Below, piece by piece: positions 62,815 to 64,000 of a stretch of DNA of 64,000 bases. The stretch covers positions 62,001 through 126,000 of the forward strand of contig CAVSSL010000006.1 of the NCBI GenBank assembly GCA_963730585.1, written 5' to 3'. The notes beneath the pieces were generated by a model. The model was not told the DNA's origin. It worked only from the letters and a program-made list of their open reading frames with translations, and made no database searches. A program made the translations under genes and the position numbers. This stretch comes from Pedococcus_A sp963730585. Lineage in GTDB: Bacteria; Actinomycetota; Actinomycetes; Actinomycetales; Dermatophilaceae. How positions within the stretch are numbered: the stretch's first letter is position 1; each line of letters begins with the position of its first letter.

Positions 62815-63936
62815 GTGACTGAGATCGAGATCGGCCGTGGCAAGCGGGGCCGTCGGGCCTACTCCTTCGACGACATCGCGGTGGTGCCCTCGCGCCGCAC
62901 CCGCGACCCGGAGGAGGTCTCGGTCTCCTGGCAGATCGACGCCTACCACTTCGACATCCCGGTCATCGCCGCACCGATGGACTCGGTGATGTCGCCCGAC
63001 ACCGCCATCGCGCTCGGTCAGCTCGGCGGCCTGCCCGTGCTCGACCTCGAGGGGCTGTGGACCCGCTACGAGGACCCGACCGCCCTCCTCGAGGAGATCT
63101 CGGGCCTCGACGAGGACCTGGCGACCTCGCGGATGCAGGAGATCTACTCCGCCGAGATCCAGCCCGAGCTCATCACCGAGCGCCTCCGCCAGGTGCGCGA
63201 GGCCGGGGTGACCGTGGCCGGCGCGCTCAGCCCGCAGCGCACCCAGCAGCTGTGGAAGTCCGTGGTCGACGCAGGGGTCGACCTGTTCGTCATCCGCGGT
63301 ACGACCGTCTCGGCCGAGCACGTCTCGGGCCGGGCCGAGCCGCTGAACCTCAAGCGCTTCATCTACGAGCTCGACGTGCCCGTGATCGTCGGCGGCGCGG
63401 CCTCCTACACCGCGGCCCTGCACCTGATGCGCACCGGAGCGGCCGGCGTCCTCGTCGGCTTCGGTGGGGGAGCGGCCCACACCACCCGGCGCACGCTGGG
63501 CATCCACGCCCCGATGGCCTCGGCGATCGCCGACGTGGCCGCGGCCCGCCGCGACTACCTCGACGAGTCGGGCGGCCGCTACGTGCACGTCATCGCCGAC
63601 GGCGGCGTCGGCAGCAGTGGCGACATCGTCAAGGCCGTGGCCTGCGGTGCCGACGCGGTCATGCTGGGTGCGGCGCTGGCGCGCGCCACCGACGCCCCGG
63701 GCCGCGGCTACCACTGGGGCCCGGAGGCGCACCACCCGCAGCTGCCGCGCGGCGAGCGCGTCGGCGTCGGCGGCGTCGCCCCGCTGGAGGAGATCCTCTT
63801 CGGCCCGGGCCGTCTCGCCGACGGCACGACCAACATCGTGGGTGCGCTCAAGCGCGCGATGGCCACCACCGGCTACTCCGACCTCAAGGAGTTCCAGCGG
63901 GTCGAGGTCGTGGTCGCCCCCTACCAGCGCAGCTGA
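62815..63936 (+). CDS. guaB3: GuaB3-family IMP dehydrogenase-related protein
   Basis: A 373-residue TIM-barrel protein without CBS domains. It starts IEIGRGKRGRRAYSFDDIAVVPSRRTRDP and resembles GuaB3. The Cys loop of GuaB (GPGSICTTR) is replaced by VGFGGGAAHTTRR, so ordinary IMP dehydrogenase activity is unlikely; GMP reductase activity is proposed for some relatives. TACGAT at 62803-62808 is six bases before GTG 62815. Matches Rv3410c. Confidence 0.95.
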   Translation: MTEIEIGRGKRGRRAYSFDDIAVVPSRRTRDPEEVSVSWQIDAYHFDIPVIAAPMDSVMSPDTAIALGQLGGLPVLDLEGLWTRYEDPTALLEEISGLDEDLATSRMQEIYSAEIQPELITERLRQVREAGVTVAGALSPQRTQQLWKSVVDAGVDLFVIRGTTVSAEHVSGRAEPLNLKRFIYELDVPVIVGGAASYTAALHLMRTGAAGVLVGFGGGAAHTTRRTLGIHAPMASAIADVAAARRDYLDESGGRYVHVIADGGVGSSGDIVKAVACGADAVMLGAALARATDAPGRGYHWGPEAHHPQLPRGERVGVGGVAPLEEILFGPGRLADGTTNIVGALKRAMATTGYSDLKEFQRVEVVVAPYQRS

Positions 63937-64000
63937 GGCGACCGCCCGGGACACCTGAGGCGACCACCCGGCATACCGCTGGGCCGCGTGACACGATGGC

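Overview
The window is high-GC actinobacterial DNA (very roughly 73% G+C; Tyr codons almost always TAC, and I found no in-frame TTA leucine codon). Mycothiol S-conjugate amidase, WhiB, MCE, a DUF222/HNH protein, GuaB3 and a GroEL with a His-rich tail place it in the Actinomycetia. Gene style and order suggest the Intrasporangiaceae (Janibacter/Terrabacter/Phycicoccus type); that placement is inference.

Layout. 1-4.9 kb: pseudouridine catabolism (psuK end, psuG), then eno, ftsB/divIC-like, DUF501 and ppx, the same order as Rv1023-Rv1026 of M. tuberculosis. 5.0-9.4 kb: a solitary MCE gene without a clear start, a TetR regulator, a frameshifted Baeyer-Villiger monooxygenase and an SDR. 9.4-13.5 kb: a large membrane protein of unknown role, an unusual UAA-anticodon tRNA, a Bax-inhibitor-1-like protein and hypotheticals. 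13.6-41.6 kb follows the M. tuberculosis Rv1074-Rv1098 order (thiolase, SGNH hydrolase, cbs, metB, greA, DUF4307, mca, hemolysin III, isoprenyl transferase, phoH2, fum, coaA), but about 8 kb of accessory genes sit between cbs and metB. 41.7-64 kb follows the Rv3436-Rv3410 order (glmS, nnr, alr, tsaE, tsaB, rimI, tsaD, groES, groEL1, whiB3-like, guaB2, guaB3), with a GH3 lipoprotein, nucleoside hydrolase, ribokinase, secreted peptidase-like protein, SAM methyltransferase and subtilase interspersed.

How the genes work together. psuK/psuG and the nucleoside hydrolase/ribokinase pair salvage nucleosides. cbs and metB form reverse transsulfuration and cystathionine metabolism. glmS, alr, isoprenyl transferase, a GH3 glycosidase, an SLT-like protein and an ftsB-like protein serve envelope synthesis and division. 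tsaB/D/E make the t6A modification of tRNA. groES-groEL1 has two CIRCE operators. guaB and guaB3 belong to purine metabolism.

Most notable signals. (1) The octamer GTATGCCG/CGGCATAC occurs about 40 times, spread evenly and split 21:21 between strands for its 7-mer core, far above expectation. (2) Four matches to the PafBC/RecA-NDp DNA-damage promoter (TTGTCRGTG-N8-TANNNT) lie within 8.6 kb and precede a DUF222/HNH gene, an unknown 140-residue gene, a VOC protein and a drug-type ABC transporter. (3) A tRNA with a UAA anticodon lacks the long variable arm expected of tRNA-Leu. (4) Four apparent one-base insertions break three genes. (5) At least a dozen genes look leaderless, with TANNNT only 6-8 bases before the start codon. 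No CRISPR array, prophage or complete insertion sequence was seen.
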